40,258 nt of DNA from CAZTYI01 sp964466185 (GCA_964466185.1 CAYXMS010000008.1:1-40258), one strand, 5' to 3'; shown: positions 1-7,990, counted from the first letter of the stretch. The notes: generated by a model not told the origin, from the sequence alone. Program-made: numbers and translations.

Positions 1-538
1 AAGAGAAATTTTACCAAATTAATCAAATTTTTGCTTTAGATTTCAACAGGCCCATAAAGGGGCTCTACAAGCTTTAAAAAGAACTGAGAGTTTGAAAGCT
101 CTTGATTCATTTGATTTGGTTATTACTTCTTCAGCTTTAAGAACGAAACAAACAGCTGAAATAATCACAAAGGCTTTGAATATGAAAAATATTCCTTCAG
201 TAGCATTGCCGGAGCTATATTTACCCTTCGATGATAAAAATAAGGGCTTAGTTAAAAAATTGCTTAAAGATCTTGGACCTGTACCTCTGAGTGAATATAT
301 CAAGCATGATAAAGACAAGGCTTGGGAGCAGTATGCCAAAGGTGCTTATGAGGCTTTATTAGCTTGTATTTTGGCATATAAGGCTGAAAATGTATTAGTC
401 ATAGGCCATAGCAATATTATTAATTCTTTAGGCTTGGTGATTAATTCTGAAGCTACAGATCTTAAATATATATATTTTGATTATTGTGAAGGTTTTACTG
501 TTTTTGAAGAAGATAAAAATCTTTGTTATCACCGATGA
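1..538 (+). pseudogene. Histidine phosphatase family (SixA-like) gene, 5' truncated by window edge and frameshifted
   Basis: The main frame, readable from about base 23 to the stop at 536-538, contains FDLVITSSALRTKQTAE and the later VLVIGHSN motif. This is the second half of a histidine phosphatase (phosphoglycerate mutase superfamily) fold, close to SixA. Bases 3-53 in another frame read ALDFNRP, and the main frame then continues HKGALQALK. Together these reproduce the family block D-x-x-RP-x-x-x-G-x-x-QA, so the reading frame shifts near the CCC run at 51-53. The catalytic RHG motif should lie just before base 1. The shift could be real decay or a homopolymer sequencing error. The substrate cannot be told. 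Confidence 0.6.
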
Positions 539-545
539 ATAAAAA

Positions 546-619
<74 letters not shown>

Positions 620-690
620 TTTAAAAAATTGAATAATCTACTAAATATTATAAAAAATCTGGAATAAATCCAAGTTTTTCTACAAAAACC

Positions 691-719
691 TTTGATCGAT
701 AAATGCTTAAAAGTATATA
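691..719 (+). promoter_or_regulatory. Candidate housekeeping promoter for the DUF1207-like gene
   Basis: TTGATC at 92-97 of the 600s line (692-697) and TATATA at 714-719 are separated by 16 bases. With TTTGAT as the -35 box the spacing is 17. The start codon follows at 751 after an AGGGG ribosome binding site. AT-rich DNA gives many chance matches, so this is only a plausible site. Confidence 0.35.
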
Positions 720-750
720 GAAATAAAAAAAAGACTAGGATTAGGGGTAT

Positions 751-1974
751 ATGCATAAATCTATTTTATTTTTATTTATTTTAATAAGTTGTTTGGGGTT
801 TTCTTCTTTTGAAGAAGAATATGAAGAAGGTCATATGGCGGGATTGAGTCGCTCTGACAATATTCCAGAAGATTCAGTGAAGGGAGCATCTGATCCTTAT
901 TTTGAAGGGTATATTCAAGCTTTGGTGGATATGCATTATTATGAATACAAAATTCTTGTTCTTGTTAAAGATCATACTGTTTGGTTGGCTAATCTTACTA
1001 AAAATCAGATGATAGCCAAATCCATCATAGCTTTTGTCAAAGACATTCCTGGAGTTGAAGAGGTTAAAGTGTTGGATGGGTTGCCTCCGAAAGAAATTGT
1101 GAAAAGAGAAAAATATGTTAATCGTCCTCAAATTCGGGGCATTTGGTTTCCGCAGACTACAGAACTTTTTCAGCCAATGATCGCTTCTCCGAGGTATGTT
1201 GGATATACTTTTGGCTATCGATGGGGTGATGAAGCGGTTGCTGAACATGTGATTTATATATCTATGGGTGATGATTTCCCAATTTTTAGATGGCTGGATA
1301 TTACCAGATGGCGAGGGGATATGCAAATAGGTATAGAAGCTTGTATGTGGGGAGTTTTTAATGTTGATGTATCTTCTCCTAATTATAATGGAGGAACGGC
1401 TTTGACTAATACAGATTTTTATGTTGGCATTCCAGTGAGTTTTGCGGCGGATAAGTGGTCTTTTAAAGCCAGGGTTTATCATATTTCTTCACATTTGGGT
1501 GATGAATTTTTAGTCAATCATCCAACGTATGTGCAAGTGGATTCTTATCCTAAGAATTGGCGTAATGTTAGGGTAAATCCCAGTTTTGAGGCTGTTGATA
1601 TTTTTGCCTCGTATCAGGCGTGGGATTTTTGGAGGTTATACGTAGGCCCGGGATATGTTCTGCATAGTGATCAGTCTTTTAATATGAAGCATTTTTATAT
1701 TGAGTATGGAACAGAAGTGAGATTTTGGGGGCAAAAATTTTACTATCATCAGTTGTATGGTAACTTTGTGGTAGCGGCACATTTTAGAAATTGGGAATAT
1801 TTAGACTGGGATTTTGATGGTACTTTTTTGGCGGGTTACGAATTTAGTAAATTGCAAGGGGTTGGCCGTAAATTTCGTTTTGTAGCCAGTTATCATAAAG
1901 GCCATTCTTTAGAAGGACAGTTTTCTAGGTTGCGCAGTTCTTATTTTCAGGTTGGTATTATGTACGGCTGGTAA
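751..1974 (+). CDS. Secreted outer-membrane-type protein with BON-like and DUF1207-like regions
   Basis: This 407-residue protein starts with a typical signal peptide: basic MHK, a hydrophobic stretch to about residue 15, and a small-residue cleavage region before FEEEYEEGH. Residues about 50-105 have the BON pattern: an alpha segment, then ILVLVKDHTVWLANL and VKDIPGVEEVKVL. From about residue 125, GIWFPQTTELFQPMIASPR and the many Trp/Tyr-rich alternating segments resemble DUF1207, a family that I remember from chlamydial and planctomycete genomes. The C-terminus ends in an aromatic residue after a beta-like stretch (SSYFQVGIMYGW), as expected for an outer-membrane beta barrel. The ATG at 751 has AGGGG four bases upstream. 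The gene is monocistronic, facing the next gene tail to tail. Confidence 0.7.
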   Translation: MHKSILFLFILISCLGFSSFEEEYEEGHMAGLSRSDNIPEDSVKGASDPYFEGYIQALVDMHYYEYKILVLVKDHTVWLANLTKNQMIAKSIIAFVKDIPGVEEVKVLDGLPPKEIVKREKYVNRPQIRGIWFPQTTELFQPMIASPRYVGYTFGYRWGDEAVAEHVIYISMGDDFPIFRWLDITRWRGDMQIGIEACMWGVFNVDVSSPNYNGGTALTNTDFYVGIPVSFAADKWSFKARVYHISSHLGDEFLVNHPTYVQVDSYPKNWRNVRVNPSFEAVDIFASYQAWDFWRLYVGPGYVLHSDQSFNMKHFYIEYGTEVRFWGQKFYYHQLYGNFVVAAHFRNWEYLDWDFDGTFLAGYEFSKLQGVGRKFRFVASYHKGHSLEGQFSRLRSSYFQVGIMYGW

Positions 1975-1983
1975 TTGATTGTT

Positions 1984-4113
1984 TTAAAGATTGTGTTCTT
2001 TAACTACGCAAAGTCCTTCTTCATAAATGGGCCCTTGTTTACCGATAGGCAAAGTGCCATTGCAGAATTTTTCTAAGATTTTCAAGCCTTCTTTTGCATT
2101 GTCGATGGAATAAAAACAGTTAGATATCCATTCTGAACCTTTGATTGTTCCTACTTGTATATTGCGCTGGAATCTGCCGCTTACTTTTTGTTTCCAGTAA
2201 TCTGCAGAACCAAATAGTAAGACAGGAGTGGCGGAAGTAGCACCGACTTTTCTTTTGACCTCTTCCAAGGCATATTCGAAATCCATACCATAGCCGCCAG
2301 GAAGACAAATGGGGAAATCCAGATGAAATTCTGCCTGTCTTTCAATGAGGTGGTCCAAGCGATAGGTCATGATAGCATCTAGATAGGGATTTACTTCTTG
2401 TTCTCTGACTATTGACTGGTTTTTCAAGCGAAAATCCACCACATTGCCGCAGGAGATAATATTTAGGTCTTTTGCGACTTTGTTGCCTACTTCCATGGCC
2501 CCGGGTCCTCCTCCGGTAACTAGAGCAATAGGCGAATCCGGATTTAAAAGAGGATGAGAAGTTGTTTTTTGCAGTTCTAATACGCCGGCCATGAGGTTTT
2601 TGAGCTCAGGTCCGAATTGGGTAGCTAAAAGATTAGAACCGTAAACGCCGAAAAAAGTAGCTTTAGAAAATTTTTCAATTAGATGGAAGGGTACAAACAT
2701 GCCGGCTTCTCTTTCTGCTTTTACTACATATCTTGAGAGGGTTTTATTAGTTTCATTTAGCCAAAAAACGGGAACGGCAAATTTAGCCAAGTCTAGTAAA
2801 AAGGCTCGGTCTTCGCAAGAGAAATAAATATCTGTCGAATGAGAAGGATATTGGAAATAAATTGCTTTTAAGCAGCGCAGAACCGAGGGTGACAGAAGCA
2901 GTCTTTTAGTCAGCGGGGAAGGAAAATAACGGCATAATAAAATACCTTGTGAGGTGATAATATTATCTTCCATGGCTTTTAAAATGGGATAAATGGGCTG
3001 TTGCTGGATATATTTATCGACTAAAAAGGATTGGCGGGAAGGATGGGTTAGACCGGGAAAGGTATGTTTGAAAACTTCTTTGGCGATCCAGTCTTTTTTA
3101 TCTAGTTGTTCTAATTGGGTGCCTTTAACTATATAAGTAGCTGTTAAAAGTTCTGGGGATTTAGGAGAGGTTTTAAACGCATCGAAAAGAATTTTTTGAT
3201 TTTCCAAATTGTTTTGCAGCTGATCTCTATCTTGAAAGAAAACATGTTCGCGATGGGGCTCTAGTGTATAAAACTCTAGAGGGATTTCTTCAATTGGTTC
3301 TTTGCTAGAACCATATAGTTCAAAAATATTTCCGGAGGCAGTAGTTGTTGGCTCTAGAATACAAGCGGATGTATGTTTGCAGCCGGCAGGCATAAGATGG
3401 GAAGCAACAAAAGCAAAAACAGTTCTGATATGTAGAGGTTCAGTTTTAACTAATAAAATTTTCTCTTTGACAACTTTTGGCAGAACATTTTCTTCCCATG
3501 TTTGAAAAATAGGGAGTATTTCTCTGGTTTTGTATTTTTTAGCAGAAAGTAATTTGATTAAAGTGGGTAGAAAAGCAAAAATATCTTGTTTATAAGAAAT
3601 AACGCCTTTTGTGATGGGCAAAAAAGCAACAGTATGGCCGTTGATTTTTTCTAGAATCATATCGTCTCTGCCTTTAGGCCCGCCTAAAGACAGCAGGGGA
3701 TTTCCTTTTTTGTCGCATCTGCCGAACATGCGCATGAGATAATAAGGGTTGCGGACTTTTCTTTTGTTGTCAGCAGCAAATAATTTGCCTAGAAAAACAC
3801 CTTTTTCCAAAAGTTTTAAAATTTTTTGGGCTATTTTAGAATAAGCTTTTAGACGGATAAAAATTTCGGCATTTTTTTTATTCTGAAAAAGAGAAATATC
3901 TTGGGTTTCAGAATTAAGGCCTAGCTGAGCAAGAGTACTTTTTAAATTAAAAAATATATTTTGAGGATCAATGTAATAACCTCTGAAAAAAGGAGAAATG
4001 TTTTTAATTAAAACCAAAGCTTCAGCTTCTGTTTCGCTTAAGAGTTTTATTTTTTCAATTTCTCCGTCTGGAGATACCAAGTCATAATGTTCTGAATAAA
4101 GATAAGGTTTCAT
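1984..4113 (-). CDS. Large protein with C-terminal LOG (lysine decarboxylase-like) domain
   Basis: The 709-residue product has a recognisable Rossmann-type LOG domain at its end. GGGPGAME lies at about residues 534-541 and PGGYGMDFE at about 605-613. The family signature is PGGxGTxxE, so the usual Thr is Met and the spacing to Glu is altered; phosphoribohydrolase activity is therefore uncertain. The first 480 or so residues match nothing I can name. No signal peptide is visible, so it is probably cytoplasmic. As I recall, Chlamydia has a long hypothetical next to the MYG1 and HIT genes, so this is probably its counterpart. The ATG at 4113 has only an A-rich leader and no clear ribosome binding site. 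It is transcribed divergently from MYG1. Confidence 0.6.
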   Translation of the reverse strand: MKPYLYSEHYDLVSPDGEIEKIKLLSETEAEALVLIKNISPFFRGYYIDPQNIFFNLKSTLAQLGLNSETQDISLFQNKKNAEIFIRLKAYSKIAQKILKLLEKGVFLGKLFAADNKRKVRNPYYLMRMFGRCDKKGNPLLSLGGPKGRDDMILEKINGHTVAFLPITKGVISYKQDIFAFLPTLIKLLSAKKYKTREILPIFQTWEENVLPKVVKEKILLVKTEPLHIRTVFAFVASHLMPAGCKHTSACILEPTTTASGNIFELYGSSKEPIEEIPLEFYTLEPHREHVFFQDRDQLQNNLENQKILFDAFKTSPKSPELLTATYIVKGTQLEQLDKKDWIAKEVFKHTFPGLTHPSRQSFLVDKYIQQQPIYPILKAMEDNIITSQGILLCRYFPSPLTKRLLLSPSVLRCLKAIYFQYPSHSTDIYFSCEDRAFLLDLAKFAVPVFWLNETNKTLSRYVVKAEREAGMFVPFHLIEKFSKATFFGVYGSNLLATQFGPELKNLMAGVLELQKTTSHPLLNPDSPIALVTGGGPGAMEVGNKVAKDLNIISCGNVVDFRLKNQSIVREQEVNPYLDAIMTYRLDHLIERQAEFHLDFPICLPGGYGMDFEYALEEVKRKVGATSATPVLLFGSADYWKQKVSGRFQRNIQVGTIKGSEWISNCFYSIDNAKEGLKILEKFCNGTLPIGKQGPIYEEGLCVVKEHNL

Positions 4114-4200
4114 TTTTTTTAAATCTTAAATTAAGTGTTATAAAATTAACATTGGCATAATTTTAAATGATAGGTTTTTTCGCTTAAAAAGAAAAGAAGC

Positions 4201-4230
4201 TTGTCAGAATGGCTGTAATAAGTCTATTTT
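4201..4230 (+). promoter_or_regulatory. Candidate promoter for the MYG1-HIT-HEAT group
   Basis: TTGTCA at 4201-4206 and TATTTT at 4225-4230 have an 18-base spacer. The MYG1 start at 4278 lies about 40 bases past the expected transcription start, with AGAGG as ribosome binding site. Confidence 0.4.
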
Positions 4231-4277
4231 AAAATAGTTGCTTTTAGAAGAGACGGATTTTAAAGACAGAGGCGAAA

Positions 4278-5186
4278 ATGGCTATTAGAAAAAAAAGTTT
4301 TGGCACGCATAGTGGTGTATTTCATGCAGATGAGGTGACGGCCTGTGCTTTTTTACTCAGCTATGGTTTAATTGACCGTAGGCGGATATTGCGTACAAGG
4401 AATCTGCAGCTGTTAAAAAACTGTGAATATGTTTGCGATGTGGGTGGGGTCTATGAGCCTGATGAAAAACGGTTTGACCATCATCTTGCGTCTTATAGGG
4501 GAGGGCTTAGTTCTGCTGGAATGATCTTAAAATATTTGAAAAACAAAAAAATTGTTTCCAGACAATTGTTTGCTTATTTTAACGATCATTTTGTGAAGGG
4601 AGTGGATTTGCATGATATTGGCAAATCGCAGTTGATTGAAGGCACAGCTAATTTTTCGCAGGTGATTGCTAATTTTTTGCCTGTAGAATATGATGCTAGC
4701 GAAAGTAAAATGAACCAAGCTTTTAAACGGGCTTTGAGCTTTGTTTTAGAATATATTAATATTTTGAGGAAAAGATTTTTGGTTGTAGAGCAGGATCTAA
4801 AAAAAATGAAGCAAGCTATGGCTCAACATAAGGGCTTTGCGAATCAAAATTCAAACTTAAAAAGATATGCTTATAAATATCTAGTGTTGGAAAAGCCTTT
4901 TTCTTGGGTAGAGCCTTTTTTTGCAGCCGGCGGGCAAAAACATCCAGCTTTATTTATAGTTATGAAAATGAAAGATTGCTGGAAATTAAGAACAGTTCCT
5001 CCTAGTTGGAAAAAACGAATGCAGATGAGAAAGCCCTTGCCTAAAACCTGGGCTGGACTGGAAGGAAAAAAATTAGAGGATAAAACGAAAATACCAGGTT
5101 CTATTTTCTGCCATAAAGGAAGGTTTGTTGCTTTTTTTAAAACTAAAAAAGCAGTTTTTCAAGCTTTGGAAAAGGCTTTAGGATAA
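4278..5186 (+). CDS. MYG1 / UPF0160 family metal-dependent exonuclease-like protein
   Basis: The 302-residue protein has the MYG1 hallmark blocks: HSGVFHADEVTA at residues 11-22, VCDVGG at 52-57 and FDHH at 66-69. These His and Asp residues form the metal site of the DHH phosphoesterase superfamily. The eukaryotic MYG1 protein is an RNA exonuclease, but the bacterial substrate is not known to me. The ATG follows AGAGG. The gene stands upstream of a HIT gene, an order I also remember in Chlamydia. The last codons read Leu-Gly-stop. The GGATAA that supplies Gly and the stop is also the first six bases of repeat B1, so the natural C-terminus was probably longer or different before that insertion. 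Confidence 0.88.
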   Translation: MAIRKKSFGTHSGVFHADEVTACAFLLSYGLIDRRRILRTRNLQLLKNCEYVCDVGGVYEPDEKRFDHHLASYRGGLSSAGMILKYLKNKKIVSRQLFAYFNDHFVKGVDLHDIGKSQLIEGTANFSQVIANFLPVEYDASESKMNQAFKRALSFVLEYINILRKRFLVVEQDLKKMKQAMAQHKGFANQNSNLKRYAYKYLVLEKPFSWVEPFFAAGGQKHPALFIVMKMKDCWKLRTVPPSWKKRMQMRKPLPKTWAGLEGKKLEDKTKIPGSIFCHKGRFVAFFKTKKAVFQALEKALG

Positions 5187-5443
5187 TTCTTGGGAATCCT
5201 TGGTATTTCAATGCTGAGATGAAAGAGAATACATTGAAAAAAAAATAAAAAAAAGCTTCAATTAAAATAGTTTTTCAAAATTACCGTAGGACATACGGAA
5301 AGGTTTTAACATTAAAAACTCATAGCCTTGGAAACTGATACTGATAGAAAACCGAGAGGTAATCCTGTAAAAAGGTTGTTGGTGGATTAAAGGAATCGTT
5401 TACATCTTAGATATTTAGTAATTGATTGCCGAGAGGATGTGAC
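5181..5443 (+). mobile_element. Structured repeat family B, copy B1 (263 bp, unclassified, no ORF)
   Basis: This copy matches 34068-34330 over its whole length, and each copy is 263 bases. Shared parts include a left-end hairpin (GGATAATTC with GGGAATCC), CAAT/ATTG enclosing a purine-rich segment, the hairpin CCGTA-GGACA-TACGG, an ACC-GAGA-GGT hairpin, and a right end GAGAGGATGTSAC. Both copies follow TTTA and differ in what comes after the right end. No target duplication is seen. A left-end hairpin, a fixed 5' flanking tetranucleotide and no duplication are features of IS200/IS605-type single-strand transposition, so a non-autonomous element of that kind is the best guess. The hairpin ACATCttagATAT is imperfect here but perfect in B2, suggesting B1 is the older copy. 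Confidence 0.7.
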
Positions 5444-5511
5444 ATTAATTATTTTGTTCTTTTGAGTTTTCAGCGGAGTTAAAAAATGTTAAAAGATCAA
5501 AAGGAGATAGC

Positions 5512-5739
5512 AGTCAGTGAATTTACGTTTAAAGACGGGTACTTGGAATACAGCCCTAGCTGACTAGTTTAAATCTTGCGAGGATTGCGAGTTTTTTGCC
5601 TTGTTGTTAGTGGTTAAAAGCTCTAAGAGGCAAAAGCGGTGTTGTTAACTTAAAAAGCCTTTTCAACATTGGAAAAGAAGAACTTACTGATTTTCAGATT
5701 TTAGGATGGTTTTATATTATTTTAGCCATCGGAAAAATC
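5512..5739 (+). ncRNA. HEARO / IscB omega-RNA-like scaffold (A1)
   Basis: The region of about 228 bases has the usual size of an IscB omega-RNA upstream of iscB. Visible stems: GTCAGT(5513-5518)/GCTGAC(5559-5564); GTTAG(5606-5610)/TTAAC(5644-5648); CTTTTC(5659-5664)/GAAAAG(5672-5677); GATTTT(5689-5694)/AAAATC(5734-5739). Between them is AGCTCTAAGAGGCAAAAGCG, which resembles my memory of HEARO conserved blocks. Relative to A2, stem bases change in pairs. The first inner hairpin (GTTTAAAGAC region) is eroded, so this copy may no longer work. The guide would be copied from 5496-5511, just outside the left end. Confidence 0.72.
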
Positions 5740-5761
5740 TAAATTTAATAGGAGTCTAAAA

Positions 5762-5862
5762 GTGTTAGTTTTCGTGCTTAACAAACAAGGAAATTTGCTA
5801 AGGACTTTTCAAGGCGAGCTATAAAATAATAAGACTGCTGGAAAAAGTAAAAACATTATTAA
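5762..5862 (+). pseudogene. iscB: Fossil of the iscB N-terminus
   Basis: A GTG at 5762, placed after AGGAG with normal spacing, opens a 20-codon frame reading VLVFVLNKQGNLLRTFQGEL and then a stop at 5822-5824. IscB proteins start with a hydrophobic beta strand of the form VFVL-[DN]-K-x-G-KPLMP. About 10 bases on, another frame reads RLLEKVKTLLT, matching the next IscB block (RxLLKEGKAKV). The rest of the nuclease (RuvC, bridge helix, HNH) is gone, and the sequence passes directly into the element right end. This is a decayed remnant, not a functional gene. Confidence 0.7.
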
Positions 5863-5943
5863 CCATAACGGGAGGCGGCGTTTCCTCTTGATGTTTAAAG
5901 ACCTAGTCTTACAGGCAAGGGTATCTACGCTGTTATTTTTTTG

Positions 5944-6279
5944 ATGAAGACAATTTTTAAAAAAATTATTGATGGAGAACTGGAAGCTGAGAAAGTGTTT
6001 GAAAATGAAAAAATTTTAGCTATTAAAGATAAATTTCCCAAAGCTCCTGTTCATATTTTAATTATGCCGAAAAAAGAAATTGCTAGTTTACAGAAAATGC
6101 AAAAAGAAGATCTGGAATTAATGGAGGTAATTATTGAAGCGGCTCAAACGCTGGCTCGGAAATTTAAGATAGAAAATGGTTACCGGCTTTTGACCAATAT
6201 TGGAAAAGACGGGGGACAGGAAATTTCTCATTTGCATTTTCATTTGATCGGCGGACGGCCTTTAACAACCATAGGATAA
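5944..6279 (+). CDS. HIT family nucleotide hydrolase
   Basis: The 111-residue protein carries HLHFH at residues 96-100, the histidine triad H-x-H-x-H, with H98 expected to be the nucleophile. Upstream, FPKAPVHILIMPKKEI is the typical HINT-branch block (PxxPxHxLxxPK). Members hydrolyse purine nucleoside phosphoramidates or related AMP conjugates. The ATG at 5944 is preferred over TTG at 5941, because the TTG belongs to the T-run and G at the end of element A1. No ribosome binding site lies next to this ATG now; the original one, AAAAGGAG at about 5498-5506, is more than 430 bases upstream beyond the element. The next gene starts 3 bases after the stop. Confidence 0.93.
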   Translation: MKTIFKKIIDGELEAEKVFENEKILAIKDKFPKAPVHILIMPKKEIASLQKMQKEDLELMEVIIEAAQTLARKFKIENGYRLLTNIGKDGGQEISHLHFHLIGGRPLTTIG

Positions 6280-6282
6280 GAA

Positions 6283-7986
6283 ATGCTGCAGAAATTGATT
6301 TTATGCCTATCGGCGGTCATTTGTCTTTTTTCTTCAGAGAAAGAGGTTCTCAGACAAATAGAGAATCATTTGCTTTTAGAGGATACTCAGTCGGCTTTAT
6401 CTTATGCTGAAAAAGCCAAGTGTTTTTATCCCGAGTCTTTTCAGCTGCAAAAAGCCTATATTAAAGCTCTGGCAAGAGCTGGAAAAGAACAAAAAGCGCT
6501 TTTTGAATTAAGAAAGGGCCGACTGCAAGACTGGCAAAAAAGTCCGGATTGTCTTAAAGAAATCGGTTGGGCGATTTTGAAAAAGGGATTTTATTCTTCC
6601 CAGTATTCTTTAAAACTGGCTTCTTTGATTGCCTTTTCCATAACTCAGGAAGCTCAAGCAATTCCTTTTTTATTGGAAACAATTGATTCTCATAATAATA
6701 TTTTAAAACAGTTTGCTTTTCAGCTGGCTGGTTATTTTCCTGATCAGGTGATTCAAGATAAACTCTCGGATTTATTGGACACAGAACAAAATTGGCATTT
6801 AAAATTGCAGCTGATTGAAACTATTGGCCGCTTAAAAATAAAAGAAAAAACTGTTGATTTAAAAACTATTTTAGGCAGCGAAAAAACTACGTATGAAGAA
6901 AAAGCGGCTGCTATTAAAGCTTTAATTCAAATGTATGATCGGATCGATCCCTGTCAGTTAAGGCTGCTTTTGAATTCGCCTATTTCGGGAATGAGACAGC
7001 TAGGCTTGGAGTTAGCTTCTTATTTTCAGGTTAAAGAGTTTGCAAATAAAGTTGTCTCTCTTTTAAAAGATGATGCTTTTTCAGTGCGGCTTTCTGCTTT
7101 GCAAGCAGTAGCTGTTGTTTATATTGATTTTTTAGATAAAAAACAGCTGAGGCCTTTATTATTGCAGCTTTTGAAAGATACTCATCCGGCGGTAGCGGTG
7201 GAAGCTGCTTTGGTTTTACTTTCTATCGATCAAAAAGCAGGCGAAAATGCTTTTCGGAATCTATTGCTGTGTTCTGATCGTGAAATAGCCAGGTTAGCTT
7301 CGGGAAAAGTGCAAAAAGCAGGTAAAAAAGGAGCTGGCATTGCTCTTTTTTGTTTGGATCGCGTAAATGATCAGTTAGTTAAAGCTAATTTGGCTTTGGC
7401 TTTAATTTCACAGAGACAAGCGCTCAAGCGTTGTTTTCAGGTATTTGAGCTGTTTTTTCTGAATAAAAAACAGCTGTGGATGTGGCAAGATGGAGCAATT
7501 GCCGTAAGTCAAGTCAGGCATGTTTTGCATTTGCCCAATTATCCGAAATATGTAGATCAGAAATTGCAGCTTGATCTTCTTTTGCTTTTATCCAGTTTAA
7601 ATGATAAAAAAGCAGCTTGCAGACTGAAAAATTTTTTAACGCAAAAAATTCATGGACTGACCAGTTTTGCAGCTTGGGCTCTTTTGCAGGAGGGCGGGTT
7701 GCAGGATAGCAGTTTAATTTATCAGCTGTTAAAAGATCCGGATCCTAATATTCGGGTCGAAGCGGCTTTGATTTTAGCGATCTATCATAAAGATGGAAAT
7801 GTCTTGCCGATTTTAGAAAAAGCATATGTTGAGGCAAATTATGAGTTAAAGTTGGAAATTTTAGGTGCGCTTGGTTTTATTGGATCAAAAAGCTCTTTGC
7901 CTTTTCTATTAAAAACCTTAAATGAAAAATTGCCAATTTTAAGGATTGCATCGGCTGCTGCTTTAATTCAAGTGGCAAAAGCTTGA
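6283..7986 (+). CDS. Exported HEAT-repeat protein with N-terminal TPR-like helices
   Basis: The 567-residue protein begins MLQKLILCLSAVICLFSS, a signal peptide or N-terminal anchor. Residues about 20-95 look like two TPR-type helix pairs (ALSYAEKAKCFYPESFQLQK). From about residue 105 to the end, helical repeats of roughly 30-35 residues recur, with HEAT/PBS-lyase-like blocks such as DDAFSVRLSALQAVA, DTHPAVAVEAALVLL and DPDPNIRVEAALILA. Such proteins are binding scaffolds and show no catalytic motif. It follows the HIT gene by 3 bases and is almost surely co-transcribed. Chlamydia has a similar hypothetical beside its HIT gene, as far as I remember. The partner is unknown. Confidence 0.78.
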   Translation: MLQKLILCLSAVICLFSSEKEVLRQIENHLLLEDTQSALSYAEKAKCFYPESFQLQKAYIKALARAGKEQKALFELRKGRLQDWQKSPDCLKEIGWAILKKGFYSSQYSLKLASLIAFSITQEAQAIPFLLETIDSHNNILKQFAFQLAGYFPDQVIQDKLSDLLDTEQNWHLKLQLIETIGRLKIKEKTVDLKTILGSEKTTYEEKAAAIKALIQMYDRIDPCQLRLLLNSPISGMRQLGLELASYFQVKEFANKVVSLLKDDAFSVRLSALQAVAVVYIDFLDKKQLRPLLLQLLKDTHPAVAVEAALVLLSIDQKAGENAFRNLLLCSDREIARLASGKVQKAGKKGAGIALFCLDRVNDQLVKANLALALISQRQALKRCFQVFELFFLNKKQLWMWQDGAIAVSQVRHVLHLPNYPKYVDQKLQLDLLLLLSSLNDKKAACRLKNFLTQKIHGLTSFAAWALLQEGGLQDSSLIYQLLKDPDPNIRVEAALILAIYHKDGNVLPILEKAYVEANYELKLEILGALGFIGSKSSLPFLLKTLNEKLPILRIASAAALIQVAKA

Positions 7987-7990
7987 ATTC

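Larger units (their letters stand above)
5512..5943 (+). mobile_element. IscB/HEARO-type element, copy A1, iscB deleted to a fossil
   Basis: The element runs from AGTCAG at 5512 to the T-run plus G at 5943. Both ends match copy A2 (27869-28185). It consists of a structured RNA region, a degenerate iscB start and a right end that contains CTAGTCTTACAGGC. It lies directly before ATGA, the start of the HIT gene. HEARO RNAs are known, from memory of the original description, to insert 5' of ATGA or GTGA and to accompany HNH-endonuclease (IscB) genes. Joining 5511 to 5944 recreates AAAAGGAG with a normal spacing to ATG. No terminal target duplication is present. Confidence 0.8.

Noticed and set aside
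5512..5943. Cis-regulatory riboswitch or leader of the HIT gene
   Set aside because: The same RNA precedes the unrelated atpD gene, its ends coincide with a split ribosome binding site and ATGA, and one copy carries an iscB fossil. A mobile element explains all of this better.
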